A stretch of 28,472 nucleotides of DNA, taken from Chloroflexota bacterium. GTDB taxonomy: Bacteria; Chloroflexota; UBA6077. Under the pieces are notes generated by a model, which saw only the letters and a program-made list of their open reading frames with translations, had not been told where the DNA came from and did no database searches. This document shows, in pieces, positions 15,639 through 24,834 of the stretch; the stretch's first letter is position 1; each line of letters starts with the position of its first letter. Location: contig JAJZQR010000033.1 of NCBI GenBank assembly GCA_021806765.1, positions 1 through 28,472 of the forward strand, read 5' to 3'. A program made the translations under genes and the position numbers.

Positions 15639-17459
15639 GTGGCGCTGAGGTTGCCCCGCATTCGCTGGACCGTCCGGCGGAAGCTGGTGCTGTCGTCGGT
15701 TACTACCCTCTTGTCCCTTTCCCTGTTTGCCTATCTCTCCATCCAGTCCAGCATCGGGGACTTGAAGCGCGATGTCCAGAATCGATCCTTGTCAACCTCG
15801 ACGCTGGTGGAGTTGACCGTTCGGGATTACCTGGACCAGGTGGAACGCCAGCTCACCAGCTTCGCCGAGATCCCGGCGGTGGGGCAGGGAGACGAGGAGA
15901 CGGTCGGCGAGGTCTTCCGAGACCTCAGCTTTCGATACCCGCGCTACGCCAACCTCTTCATAGCCCGGCCGGACGGCAGGGTGCTGGGCAAAGCGGCGTG
16001 GGAGAGTCGTCTCCCCGAGAACCTTTCAGGGGAGCGTTTCTTTCTGGACGCGGTGCGGACCGGTGAGCTATCTGTGAGCAGCAGGGTGATGCTGCAGGGC
16101 AGCGTGGGGCCGGCAGTGCACGCGGCTATGCCGCTGAAGGACTACGCGGGCCGAGTGACCGGCGTTCTGGGGGCGACCCTTTCCCTGGCCGAGCTTCAGT
16201 ACAACGTCATGCAGATTCGCGCGGCCGAGTTGGCCACCGTAATAGTAACCGACTGTGACGGGACGACCCTGCTGCACCCCGATGTGGACGAGTTGATATC
16301 GGGACGCCGGCTGGACGGCCTCGACTTCGTCGGCCGGGCCCTGAGAGGTGAAAGCGGCTACGTGAGCGCCAGCTTTCTCGGATTGGGCGAAAACTGGCTC
16401 GGGGTATTCAAGCCGATTCCCCGGGTCTCCTGGGCACTCATCGTGGCCTATCCCGAAAGTTCCACCGGGGAACTGGTGCGGCAGGCGATCCTTCGGAACG
16501 GCGTGTACCTGTTTCTGGCAGTGCTGCTTGTAGTTCCCACGGCGCTCTTGTTGGTGGGAAGGATCGCTCGGGACCTGAGCAGGCTCTCCAGCCAGGTGCG
16601 AGCGCTGGCTCAGCCCGAGGAGGGGGAGGGGTCGGGTGCCGGCGGGGATGAGGTCAAGGAGCTGGAGGTAGGCTTTGCATCCATGGCCCGCCGTCTGGCG
16701 ACGACAAGGCAGGAGATGGAGAAGAAGGGGCAGGAACTGCAGAAGCGGCTGGCCAGACAGGGCAAGATTCGGGAAGAGGAGCGGCGGCGCCTGGCACTGG
16801 ATGTACACGACGGGGTGGCCCAGTACGTCGTCTGCGCGCTCCAGCAGGCTCGAGAGACAGAGCGTCACCTCTCGGCCTCCTCGGAAGCGGCTGCCAGCCT
16901 GAGGGCTGCTCAGGACCTTCTGGACCAGGCGCTGCTAGCGATGGACAGCGTGATTTTCAGCCTGCGCCCCCCTGGGGTTCCGGAGGGAGGGCTGTTGAGC
17001 GCTATTCAAGGGCTGTTGCTGGATCTAGAGGAAAGCCAGAGGGTGGTCTGTAGCCTATCCATCCATGGGGCGATAGGAAAGCTCCCCCGAGAATTGGAGT
17101 TGGTGGCTTACCGTGTGGTCCAGGAGGCGTTGAACAACGTCCGCAGGCACTCGGAGGCCGATAACGTCGTCGTGACGCTGCGGCAGGAAGCCGGCGATTT
17201 CACCCTGGCCGTCGTGGACAACGGCCAGGGCTTCGACCCGGTGGCCGTGGAGAGCGGAGATGGTAGCTGCCTGGGGATCTCGGGTATGAGGGAGCGGGCC
17301 GCGGGGGTCGGGGGCAGTTGCTGGGTGGAGTCGTCGCCGGGTAGAGGTACTTCGGTTACTCTTCGGCTACCGGTAGCTCACGCGAAACGGCAGCCTCGGG
17401 GTCCGGCGAGGACCTCCACGGGACCTCTTGAGAAGCCAAGACTCATCTGCGGCGGGTAA
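15639..17459 (+). CDS. Membrane sensor histidine kinase (dCache-like sensor, NarL-partner type)
   Basis: The 606-residue kinase has a membrane helix at about 14-35, an extracytoplasmic sensor of about 245 residues with dCache-like features (for example LFIARPDGRVLGK and GVLGATLSL), a second helix at about 287-308 and a HAMP segment to about 358. A coiled-coil linker follows, then a HisKA_3 dimerisation box with phospho-acceptor His390 (LDVHDGVAQY) and a HATPase domain with EALNNVRRHS (496-505), DNGQGFD (527-533) and GISGMRERA (546-554). dCache domains commonly bind small acids, amino acids or amines. The GTG start has AGGGAG eight bases upstream. The stop overlaps an ATG by one base, and the response regulator follows. 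The downstream transporter genes suggest it senses their substrate. Confidence 0.93.
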   Translation: MALRLPRIRWTVRRKLVLSSVTTLLSLSLFAYLSIQSSIGDLKRDVQNRSLSTSTLVELTVRDYLDQVERQLTSFAEIPAVGQGDEETVGEVFRDLSFRYPRYANLFIARPDGRVLGKAAWESRLPENLSGERFFLDAVRTGELSVSSRVMLQGSVGPAVHAAMPLKDYAGRVTGVLGATLSLAELQYNVMQIRAAELATVIVTDCDGTTLLHPDVDELISGRRLDGLDFVGRALRGESGYVSASFLGLGENWLGVFKPIPRVSWALIVAYPESSTGELVRQAILRNGVYLFLAVLLVVPTALLLVGRIARDLSRLSSQVRALAQPEEGEGSGAGGDEVKELEVGFASMARRLATTRQEMEKKGQELQKRLARQGKIREEERRRLALDVHDGVAQYVVCALQQARETERHLSASSEAAASLRAAQDLLDQALLAMDSVIFSLRPPGVPEGGLLSAIQGLLLDLEESQRVVCSLSIHGAIGKLPRELELVAYRVVQEALNNVRRHSEADNVVVTLRQEAGDFTLAVVDNGQGFDPVAVESGDGSCLGISGMRERAAGVGGSCWVESSPGRGTSVTLRLPVAHAKRQPRGPARTSTGPLEKPRLICGG

Positions 17460-17479
17460 TGAGCTGGTGGAGAAAGAGC

Positions 17480-18145
17480 ATGGTCAAGCTCCTGATAGTC
17501 GACGATCACAAGCTGTTTCGACAGGGACTGCGCAGCCTTCTCTCCCGTGAGGCAGATCTAGAGGTGGTAGGGGAGGCAGGTGATGGCCTCGAGGCGCAGC
17601 AGAGGGTGAGGGAGTTGAGGCCCGAAGTGGTGCTGTTGGACATCCGTATGCCCAGGTGTGGTGGGCTTCAGGCGACCCGTGCCATCAAGCAGGAGCATCC
17701 GGCGGTGAACGTAATTATCCTTACCGTGTCGGACAAGGACGAGGATCTGTTCGAGGCGATCAGGGCCGGCGCCGTGGGCTACCTGCTGAAGAGTAGCGAT
17801 GCAGCGGAGGTTGCCCGATCGATTCGAGGGGTGGCGGCCGGCGAGGCAACCATCTCCTCGGTGGTGGCCCCGAAGCTGCTGGCGGAGTTCAGCCAGATGG
17901 CTCGCTGTCAACCCCGCCGGGCAAGGTCGGAGGAGACCTTCCTCAGCGACCGGGAGAAGCAGATTCTGCGACAGCTGGCCCGGGGCGCCACCTCCAAAGA
18001 GATTGCGGAGCAGCTTACCGTTTCTCCCAACACCGTCAAGAGTCACATGCGAAACATCATGGAGAAGCTCCACGTCCACAACCGGCTACAGGTGGTTGCC
18101 TATGCCCTTCAGGAGGGCATAGCCACGCCAGAGGCCGAACAGTAA
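17480..18145 (+). CDS. NarL/FixJ-family response regulator
   Basis: The 221-residue protein has a receiver domain (1-118) with the acidic pair Asp8/Asp9, phosphorylation site Asp54, Thr82 and Lys104, then a LuxR-type helix-turn-helix (about 155-214: LSDREKQILRQLARG and TVSPNTVKSHMRNIMEKL). It is the expected partner of the adjacent HisKA_3 kinase. The start at 17480 was chosen because GGAG lies seven bases upstream and the conserved VKLLIVDDH follows at once. An ATG at 17459 overlapping the kinase stop in TAATG would add seven residues and is the alternative. A 248-base gap follows before the TRAP gene, in which no clear promoter was found. Confidence 0.95.
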   Translation: MVKLLIVDDHKLFRQGLRSLLSREADLEVVGEAGDGLEAQQRVRELRPEVVLLDIRMPRCGGLQATRAIKQEHPAVNVIILTVSDKDEDLFEAIRAGAVGYLLKSSDAAEVARSIRGVAAGEATISSVVAPKLLAEFSQMARCQPRRARSEETFLSDREKQILRQLARGATSKEIAEQLTVSPNTVKSHMRNIMEKLHVHNRLQVVAYALQEGIATPEAEQ

Positions 18146-18393
18146 TCCCCTCTGGGTTCTTCTCTCCGGCAACTCACCCAAAGGTAGTACTACTCCCCGC
18201 CATTTCAGCCGTAACCATAATCCCAGCGCGATCCAACGATAACCCGTGTGGTATGCGACCCGTACTGCCGGGGCGCATAGACCTGCGGGGCGGGGCAGCT
18301 TAGGCTGACGATAGCCGCATCCGCGTCTGCGAGAGATGGCAACTCACGAATGGAGGGATCGACTCCAAATTGTGAAACAGGGAGGAGGCCAAG

Positions 18394-19506
18394 GTGTCTC
18401 GAAGAATGAGAAGCTACTGGACAGGACGATGGGTGGTAGCGCTGACCCTGGCAATGGGGCTGGTAGTGGCTTGTGGGCCCACGCCGGCCCAGCAGTCCGC
18501 GCAGCAGCCCGCTGCCAAGGAGGCGGCGAGCACCGGAGGTCAGGCGAGCGGAACGGCGACCTACAAGATGCGCATCGGCCATCCCATGGCCCCATCGCAC
18601 CAGGTGAGTCTGGGCTACGACAAGTTCAAGGAGCTGGTCGAAAAGAAGTCCAACGGCAAGGTTAGCATCGAGATCTTCCCCAACTCCGTGATCGGCAGCG
18701 ATCGGGAAACCCACGAGGCGATGCAGAAGGGGACACTGGAGATGTCCTCTTCCTCGACTCCCAACATGGCCAGCTTCACCAACAAGTTCCTGGCCACCGA
18801 CCTTCCCTACATAATCGAGACCAAGGAAGAGGCCAAGAAGGTCGCTGATGGCCCCCCTGGGGACGCGCTGCGAGCCGAGGTCGAGAAGGTCGGGATGAAG
18901 ATCCTGATGTTCACCGACTACGGCTTCCGCCAGGCAGGGACGGTGAAGAACGCGGTGAAGCTTCCAGCAGACATCAAAGGGCTGAAGTGGCGGACCACCA
19001 ACTCCCCAGTGGAGGTCGCGGTCTTCAAGGCGTTGGGCGCGAATCCCACCCCTATCGCCTGGGGGGAGGTGTACACGGCGTTGCAGCAGGGGACCATCGA
19101 TGGCGAGGGCAACTCCTACTCCCTGCTCTATCACAGCAAGCACAACGAAGTGCTGAAGTACATGGCCGAGACCAACTACAACTACAGCTACCACGTGCTG
19201 TGCATCAACAAGAAGTACTTCGAGGGACTTCCCAAGGATATCCAGGACGTGCTGACGACCTCGGCCAAGGAGGCGCTGGACTGGGAGCGCCAGATGTCCG
19301 ATCAGGTCGAGAAGGATGCCGAGAAGGGCATGGTGGACTCTGGCGTCAAGATCTACAAGCCCACACCCCAGGAATACGCCCAGTGGAAGGAGCCCATGGC
19401 GAAGGTTTGGGAGCAGTTCGTGGTGCCTGGCCAAGCCGATCCCGAGTTCGTAGACCTGATCCTGAAGACCCTCGGCAAGACTCGAGAGGGTCTCTTCAAG
19501 AAGTAG
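18394..19506 (+). CDS. TRAP transporter substrate-binding lipoprotein (DctP family)
   Basis: This 370-residue protein captures a substrate outside the membrane for a TRAP transporter, a sodium-coupled secondary system that usually carries organic acids and sometimes sulfonates or amino acids. The N terminus is a lipoprotein signal with lipobox VVAC and Cys27 as the lipid anchor, then an Ala/Gln-rich linker to about 55. In the DctP fold Arg200 (GLKWRTTNS) matches the conserved carboxylate-binding arginine, and QQGTIDGEGN is at 231-240. GTG is the start, with GGAGGAGG upstream. Tandem stops TAG TAA end it, and the alcohol dehydrogenase gene follows 15 bases on. An acidic ligand is expected, but its identity is unknown. 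Confidence 0.92.
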   Translation: MSRRMRSYWTGRWVVALTLAMGLVVACGPTPAQQSAQQPAAKEAASTGGQASGTATYKMRIGHPMAPSHQVSLGYDKFKELVEKKSNGKVSIEIFPNSVIGSDRETHEAMQKGTLEMSSSSTPNMASFTNKFLATDLPYIIETKEEAKKVADGPPGDALRAEVEKVGMKILMFTDYGFRQAGTVKNAVKLPADIKGLKWRTTNSPVEVAVFKALGANPTPIAWGEVYTALQQGTIDGEGNSYSLLYHSKHNEVLKYMAETNYNYSYHVLCINKKYFEGLPKDIQDVLTTSAKEALDWERQMSDQVEKDAEKGMVDSGVKIYKPTPQEYAQWKEPMAKVWEQFVVPGQADPEFVDLILKTLGKTREGLFKK

Positions 19507-19521
19507 TAAGGAGGGCGCAAC

Positions 19522-20679
19522 ATGGCTGGGGGCTACGTTTTCTGGGCTCCCCCGACCATTCTCACGGGTGCAGGCTGCTCGGAGAAGGTTGGCGAAGAGG
19601 CCAAGAAGCTGGGGGGCCGCCGCGCTCTGCTGGTCACCGACCAGGGGCTGGCCAAAACCGACATACCAGGACGCATAGGGCAGAGCCTGGAGGCAGCCGG
19701 CCTGGGGGTGGAGGTCTTCTCCGACCTGGCCAGCGAGCCTCTGATTCCTGACGTGGAGGCCGGCCTGGAGAGGCTTCGCTCCGCCGACTGCGACCTGCTG
19801 GTTGCCGCTGGGGGTGGCAGCGCCATCGACACCGCCAAGGCGATCGCGCTCACGGCCACCAATCCCGTGCCCTTCAGAGAGTTTCCGGCAGCCATCACTA
19901 GCAGGAAGCTCCCGCTGATCGCCGTGGCCACAACCGCGGGGACGGGCAGCGAGGCGACTCGGGTGACGGTGATCACCGATCCGGTTACCAAGGTCAAGAT
20001 GAATCCTGGAAGTCCCCACATCGTCCCCGAGGTGGCGGTGGTGGATCCGACCCTGATGCTGGGCATGCCGCCGGCCGTCACCGCCTCCACCGGCATGGAT
20101 GCGCTGACCCACGCCATCGAGGCATACCTGTCGCGCAAGGCTCAGCCGATGACCGATTGTCTGGCGCTGCAGGCCATAGCCGAGATCGCGGAGTGGCTGC
20201 CCCAGGCATGGGCCAACGGCGGCGATCTGGAAGCGCGGTCCCACATGGCCATGGCCAGCCTCATGGGTGGTCTGGCCTTCTCCAACGCTTCCACCAACAT
20301 CGTTCACGCCATGGCCCGGCCGCTGGGCGTCTACTTCAACGTTCCTCACGGCCTGGCCAACGCGGTGTTGCTGGCGGAGTGCCTGGAGTTCAGCCTCCCT
20401 GGCAACCCGAAGAGGTTCGCCGCCGTCGCGAAGGCGATGGACAAGAACGTGGCTCATCTCCCGACGATGGAAGCCGCCGCTCAGGCAGTGGCAGCGGTGC
20501 GCGAGTTGTGCCAGGTGATAGAGATCCCCAGGCTAAGCCAGGTAGGGGTGGCTCCGGAGGCTCTGCGCGAGGTAGTGGGCCAGATGTCGCGCGATGCAGT
20601 CGCCAGCGGTGCCGTCGCGCTGAATCCGCGGGTTGCCACCGCGGCCCAGGTGGAGGAGCTTTTCCTCAAGTCGCTGTGA
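19522..20679 (+). CDS. Iron-containing (group III) alcohol dehydrogenase
   Basis: The 385-residue enzyme belongs to the Fe-ADH family, which interconverts alcohols and aldehydes with NAD(P). Members include FucO, propanediol dehydrogenase and the sulfoacetaldehyde reductases/isethionate dehydrogenases. The nucleotide motif GGGSAID is at 97-103, and TTAGTGSEAT at 137-146. The expected metal ligands Asp193, His197, His262 and His276 are all present. Most relatives have His where this protein has Arg266 (HAMARPLG), an unusual change next to the metal site. GGAGG precedes the ATG. The gene sits between the two TRAP genes, so its substrate is probably what the transporter brings in or a product of it. 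Confidence 0.92.
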   Translation: MAGGYVFWAPPTILTGAGCSEKVGEEAKKLGGRRALLVTDQGLAKTDIPGRIGQSLEAAGLGVEVFSDLASEPLIPDVEAGLERLRSADCDLLVAAGGGSAIDTAKAIALTATNPVPFREFPAAITSRKLPLIAVATTAGTGSEATRVTVITDPVTKVKMNPGSPHIVPEVAVVDPTLMLGMPPAVTASTGMDALTHAIEAYLSRKAQPMTDCLALQAIAEIAEWLPQAWANGGDLEARSHMAMASLMGGLAFSNASTNIVHAMARPLGVYFNVPHGLANAVLLAECLEFSLPGNPKRFAAVAKAMDKNVAHLPTMEAAAQAVAAVRELCQVIEIPRLSQVGVAPEALREVVGQMSRDAVASGAVALNPRVATAAQVEELFLKSL

Positions 20680-20696
20680 CACGAGACGATTCTGGA

Positions 20697-20718
20697 GGGG
20701 CGGCTTGCCGGCCGCCCC
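20697..20718. repeat. Perfect 8-bp GC hairpin after the alcohol dehydrogenase gene
   Basis: Bases 20697-20704 pair with 20711-20718 around TTGCCG. No T run follows, so it is not a standard terminator. Its core CGGCTTGCCGGCC recurs in the argF leader near 8600. It may lower expression of the downstream permease or mark a dispersed repeat. Confidence 0.5.
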
Positions 20719-20790
20719 CACTGCCCGCCGGACGCGATTGACGGCATGAGCATCGATCCGGTCGCACTCGGTTGCCTGGGAGGCTGACAG

Positions 20791-22716
20791 ATGTGCAACA
20801 GCGCGACGACCGCTCCACCGGAAAGCGTGAGACAGCTGAAAGGGCGAGAGGGATCGAGCAGGTCGGGCCCTCTTGCCTGGCTGCGATGGTTGGATGCCCA
20901 CTTCGAAGAGTGGCTCCTGGCGGCAGCGCTGCTCGCGATCATCCTGATCATCAACGCCGAGGTGTTCAACCGCTACATCATCGGCTGGGTGGAGATCGGC
21001 AACATCACTACCTGGACCGAGGAGCTGGCAAGGTACATCTTCATCTACATGAGCTACCTGGGGGCCAGCTACGCCATCAAGACCAACTCCAGCATTCGGG
21101 TCAACCTGCTGGTAGGCACGGTGCCTCCAAAGGTGCGGCAGGCCCTGGAGATCGCGGCGGATCTCTGCTTCCTTGTCCTGTGCGCCGCGGTGGTGGAGAG
21201 GTCCATTCCGCTACTGCAGATGCAGCGACAGTTTCACCAGATCTCGCCTGCCCTCGCGGTGCCGATGTACGTTCCCTACTTCGCGGTGCCCCTGGGCTTC
21301 ACCCTGATGTCGATCCGGCTGATCCAGAGCCTGGTGTCGAGACTCAGGTCCACCAGTTGGCCCTCCTGGGTGGGCGCCCTGGCCATCACGGGAGCGATGG
21401 GCCTACCCATGTACTTTCCCCTGCCCATTGGCGAGGTGGGGCTGGTCTTTCTGTTCCTGGTGGCGCTCATCCTGATCAGTGTCCCCATCGCCATATCCCT
21501 GGGGCTGGCTACTTTCGCCACCATCTTCACTACGGGGACGATTCCTGTGGACCTGCTTCCGCAGGTCGCCTTCAACGGCATCGACAACTTCCCCATCATG
21601 GCGATCCCCTTCTTCGTGTCGGCGGGGGTGTTCATGGGAGCCGGGGGGCTCTCCTCCCGCCTGCTGGCGGTGGCGGAGGAGCTGGTGGGCGGGATGTACG
21701 GCGGACTGGCGATGGTGACCATTGTGACCTGCATGTTCTTTGCCGCCATCTCCGGATCCGGCCCTGCCACCGTAGCTGCGGTGGGCGCTCTGACGATACC
21801 GGCCATGCTGAAGCAGGGCTACGATCCCGCCTTCTCTGCCGCCACCGCCGCGGCGGCGGGCGCCATCGGCGTGATCATCCCTCCCAGCAACCCCTTCGTG
21901 GTCTATGGCGTAGTGACGGAGAGCTCTATCGGAAGGCTGTTCATGGCCGGCGTCATACCCGGCGTCATCGTCGGGCTGTCCCTGATGGTGCCTGCCTACT
22001 TCATATCCAGGCGAAGGGGCTGGAAGGGGAGTCGCGGCAGCTTCTCCATGGTGAGGCTTCTCGCGTCGATCCGGCGGGGCATCTTTGCGCTGATCGTGCC
22101 GGTGATCATCCTGGGCGGGATCTACGGCGGGATAATGACCCCTTCCGAGGCCGGCGCCGTGGCGGCGCTGTATGGCCTGGTCGTGGGGCTGTTCCTGTAT
22201 CGCGAGCTGAAAATCGACAATCTGAAGGCAGTCCTGGTCGACGCGGCCCAGACCTCAGGGGTGATCATCATCCTGATCGCCATGGCCACCATATTCGGTC
22301 GGCTGATGACCATGGACCGCGTTCCCGAGGCAGTAGCCCAAGGAATCTTCGCCGTAACAACAGACAAGTGGGTCATACTGCTGCTGGTGAACATCTTCCT
22401 GCTGTTCGTCGGGTGTGTCATGGAGACCCTGGCAGCCATCGTGATCCTGGCCCCCATTCTGCTGCCGGTGGTGTTGAAGATCGGCATCGATCCCATCCAT
22501 TTTGGGGTCATCATGACGGTGAACCTGGCGATAGGCTTCATCACTCCGCCAGTGGGTGTGAACCTCTTCGTCGCCTGTGGCATCTCCAGGATGCCGATCG
22601 AGAAGATCGCCAGGGCCGTGATCCCGCTGATGCTCGCCATGCTGGTGGCCCTGGCGCTGATCGTGGTCTTCCCACAGGTCTCTCTGTTCATCCCAAGGCT
22701 GATGATGGGGAGATAG
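20791..22716 (+). CDS. TRAP transporter fused permease (DctQ-DctM fusion)
   Basis: The 641-residue membrane protein joins both TRAP permease subunits. Residues about 38-190 form the small four-helix DctQ part (for example NAEVFNRYIIGW). From about 200 on is the large DctM part with about a dozen membrane segments and the family stretches AAISGSGPATVAAVG, GVIIPPSNPFVVYG and GFITPPVGVNLFVACGIS. A TRAP system needs a Q, an M and a binding protein, so this plus the DctP gene upstream makes a complete transporter. GGGAGG lies just upstream of the ATG. The gene is 111 bases after the alcohol dehydrogenase gene and 60 before the aldehyde oxidoreductase gene. Confidence 0.95.
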   Translation: MCNSATTAPPESVRQLKGREGSSRSGPLAWLRWLDAHFEEWLLAAALLAIILIINAEVFNRYIIGWVEIGNITTWTEELARYIFIYMSYLGASYAIKTNSSIRVNLLVGTVPPKVRQALEIAADLCFLVLCAAVVERSIPLLQMQRQFHQISPALAVPMYVPYFAVPLGFTLMSIRLIQSLVSRLRSTSWPSWVGALAITGAMGLPMYFPLPIGEVGLVFLFLVALILISVPIAISLGLATFATIFTTGTIPVDLLPQVAFNGIDNFPIMAIPFFVSAGVFMGAGGLSSRLLAVAEELVGGMYGGLAMVTIVTCMFFAAISGSGPATVAAVGALTIPAMLKQGYDPAFSAATAAAAGAIGVIIPPSNPFVVYGVVTESSIGRLFMAGVIPGVIVGLSLMVPAYFISRRRGWKGSRGSFSMVRLLASIRRGIFALIVPVIILGGIYGGIMTPSEAGAVAALYGLVVGLFLYRELKIDNLKAVLVDAAQTSGVIIILIAMATIFGRLMTMDRVPEAVAQGIFAVTTDKWVILLLVNIFLLFVGCVMETLAAIVILAPILLPVVLKIGIDPIHFGVIMTVNLAIGFITPPVGVNLFVACGISRMPIEKIARAVIPLMLAMLVALALIVVFPQVSLFIPRLMMGR

Positions 22717-22776
22717 CCCTCGTGCTCGACGACGTGTACGCATTGGGGACGTGGTTAGGGGGAAAGGAGCAGACAA

Positions 22777-24633
22777 GTGAGAATCCTGCGTGTCGACCTG
22801 GCAAACCGGAGGACTTGGATCCAGACTCTGGCCGAGCGGGTCGCAAGACAATGCGTAGGTGGCTCCGCCCTGGGGGCCAGGCTGCTGTACGACGAGACCT
22901 CGGCCGGTACGGACCCACTGGGAGCGAACAACCCGCTGATGCTCCTCACCGGCCCGGTCGCCGGAACCAGCGTCCCCACATCGGGCCGGCATACGGTGGT
23001 GGCCCGTTCTCCACTGACAGGGCTGTGGGCCGACTCCGACTGCGGCGGGAGCTGGGGAGCGACGCTGCGCCGGGCCGGGTTGGATGGAGTGGTGCTGCAA
23101 GGTAGGTCCGACGGGCTGGTCTACCTATGGATCCAGGACGGCCAGGTGGAGATCCGGGATGCCTCCCACCTGGCGGGCAAGGACACCTACGAGACCCACT
23201 GCGCCCTGCAGAACGAGACCTCCCGCAAGGCCGCCGTCACCTGCGTGGGTCCGGCGGGCGAGAAGATGGTCCCGATGGCCTGCATCATGTCCGAGGGTAA
23301 GCACGCCCGGGCGGCCGGCCGGGCGGGCCTGGGCGCGGTGATGGGGTCCAAGAGAGTCAAGGCCATTGCCGTGGCCGGCAGCCGGCAAGTGGCGGTGGCC
23401 GACCCGGAGGCGCTGAAGCAGGAGGTGAAGGCGCTGGCTCGGACGATCGTCGAGAAGACCAAGGGCCTTCACCTCCTGGGCACCCCTGGTCTGGTGATAG
23501 GGGCTGCTCAGACGTCGGACCTGCCGGTGAAGAACTGGCAGGTGGGGGACTGGGTGGAGAACGCCAAGAAGATCTCCGGCCAGCAGATGGCCAACACCAT
23601 CCTGACGGGCCGCTACTACTGCGACTCTTGCATCGTCGGCTGCGGCCGGGTGGTGAAGATCGCCGACGGGCCGTACGCCGGAGTCGATGGGGCCGGACCG
23701 GAGTACGAGGCGCTGGCGGGGCTGGGATCCATGTGCCTGGTAGACGACCTGGAGGCCATCTCCATGGCCAACGAGCGGTGCAACCGTTACTGGATCGACG
23801 TGATGTCCGCCGGAGGCGCTATCGCCTTCGCCATTGAGGCTTACGAGAAAGGGATCCTGAGTCCGTCGGATGTGGACGGCCTGGAGCTGAGGTGGGGCGA
23901 CCCGGCGGCGGTCATCGCCCTGGTCCACAAGATAGGTCGCGCTGAGGGGATCGGCGCGCTGCTGGGGCAGGGGGTGCGCTCCGCGGCGGCAGCCCTAGGA
24001 AAAGGCTCGGAAGCCTTCGCCATCCACGTGAAGGGGCTGGAGCTGGCTTTCCACGACCCCAGGGGGGTGAGCAGCCTGGCGGCGGCCTATGCCACCTATC
24101 CGAGGGGAGGCTGCCATCGGGGGATGAGCCAGGCGCTGCACCGGGGAGCCAATCCGGAGCTGGGGATGGAGAAGCCGATGGATCCCCACGGCGGCCCGGA
24201 GCAGGGCGCCGTGGTGGCCAGGGCCCAGGACTACTACGGCTTCCTCAACTCCATGAAGCTATGCCACTTCATAGCCTCGGCGGTGTGGCCGAGCCACGCT
24301 TCCAGGTTCCTGAACGCTGTCACTGGATGGGACACGACGCCGCCGGAGCTGCTGGAGGTGGGCGAGAGGTTCATCAATCTGACCCGAGTGTACAACGCGC
24401 GTTGTGGCGTTCGGCGGAAGGACGACGACCTGCCGGCCCGGGTCCGTGACGGCGCATTCCCGGATGGTGGGAGCGCGGGCTACCTGCCGCCCACGAAAGA
24501 GATGGTTGGGGAGTACTACCGGCAGCGGGGCTGGAGCGAGGATGGGGTGCCCACCCGAGCGACGCTGGAGCGGCTCGACCTGGGCCGAGAGTGGAGAGAT
24601 CTGGAGCAGGCGCTGGGCCCGGAGTTACTTTGA
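22777..24633 (+). CDS. Aldehyde:ferredoxin oxidoreductase family (tungstopterin) enzyme
   Basis: AOR-family enzymes oxidise aldehydes to acids, or the reverse, with a tungsten or molybdenum bis-pterin and one [4Fe-4S] cluster, passing electrons to ferredoxin. The 618-residue length fits. The cluster ligands are CDSCIVGC (Cys282, Cys285, Cys289) and Cys496. A motif near RCGVRRKDDDLPARV (about 542-556) and the EYYRQRGW ending segment (about 579-586) match the family. The GTG start has AAAGGAG seven bases upstream. With the alcohol dehydrogenase two genes upstream it could complete a two-step oxidation of an alcohol to an acid. Substrate choice cannot be read from sequence, and some family members are not aldehyde enzymes (benzoyl-CoA reductase-type BamB, for example). 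Confidence 0.9.
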   Translation: MRILRVDLANRRTWIQTLAERVARQCVGGSALGARLLYDETSAGTDPLGANNPLMLLTGPVAGTSVPTSGRHTVVARSPLTGLWADSDCGGSWGATLRRAGLDGVVLQGRSDGLVYLWIQDGQVEIRDASHLAGKDTYETHCALQNETSRKAAVTCVGPAGEKMVPMACIMSEGKHARAAGRAGLGAVMGSKRVKAIAVAGSRQVAVADPEALKQEVKALARTIVEKTKGLHLLGTPGLVIGAAQTSDLPVKNWQVGDWVENAKKISGQQMANTILTGRYYCDSCIVGCGRVVKIADGPYAGVDGAGPEYEALAGLGSMCLVDDLEAISMANERCNRYWIDVMSAGGAIAFAIEAYEKGILSPSDVDGLELRWGDPAAVIALVHKIGRAEGIGALLGQGVRSAAAALGKGSEAFAIHVKGLELAFHDPRGVSSLAAAYATYPRGGCHRGMSQALHRGANPELGMEKPMDPHGGPEQGAVVARAQDYYGFLNSMKLCHFIASAVWPSHASRFLNAVTGWDTTPPELLEVGERFINLTRVYNARCGVRRKDDDLPARVRDGAFPDGGSAGYLPPTKEMVGEYYRQRGWSEDGVPTRATLERLDLGREWRDLEQALGPELL

Positions 24634-24636
24634 GGC

Positions 24637-24666
24637 TTGACACTACTTCATCTATGTCGTTATCAT
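24637..24666 (+). promoter_or_regulatory. Strong sigma-70-like promoter before the aminotransferase
   Basis: TTGACA (24637-24642) is followed by 18 bases and TATCAT (24661-24666). The -35 is perfect and the -10 matches consensus at five of six positions. It begins three bases after the AOR stop. It would give the aminotransferase and ABC genes their own start, with a leader of about 160 bases carrying one GC hairpin. Confidence 0.7.
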
Positions 24667-24700
24667 AGACACACCCACCCGTAAACGACTAATGATCACC

Positions 24701-24718
24701 GGCGGCCGACCGGCCGCC
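24701..24718. repeat. 7-bp GC hairpin in the aminotransferase leader
   Basis: GGCGGCC (24701-24707) pairs with GGCCGCC (24712-24718) around GACC. It lies downstream of the promoter and inside the predicted leader. No T run follows, so a leader structure or repeat is likelier than a terminator. Confidence 0.4.
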
Positions 24719-24834
24719 CCGCGGTCACCTGCCGGAGGGGGTCGGGCGTTCCGGCTATCGACCAGAGGTGTGACGAGGAGGAGTGTAGCGTCCAACCTGA
24801 AGGAAGGATGGAGACGCCGATCGAGGAGGGCGGC

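Noticed and set aside
18146..18393. Promoter for the TRAP gene in the gap after the response regulator
   Set aside because: CATAAT at about 18216 lacks a -35 partner at a suitable distance, so no call was made.
20772..23105. Long open frame overlapping the TRAP permease and AOR start
   Set aside because: It runs out of frame through the clearly real permease and AOR genes and shows no domain.
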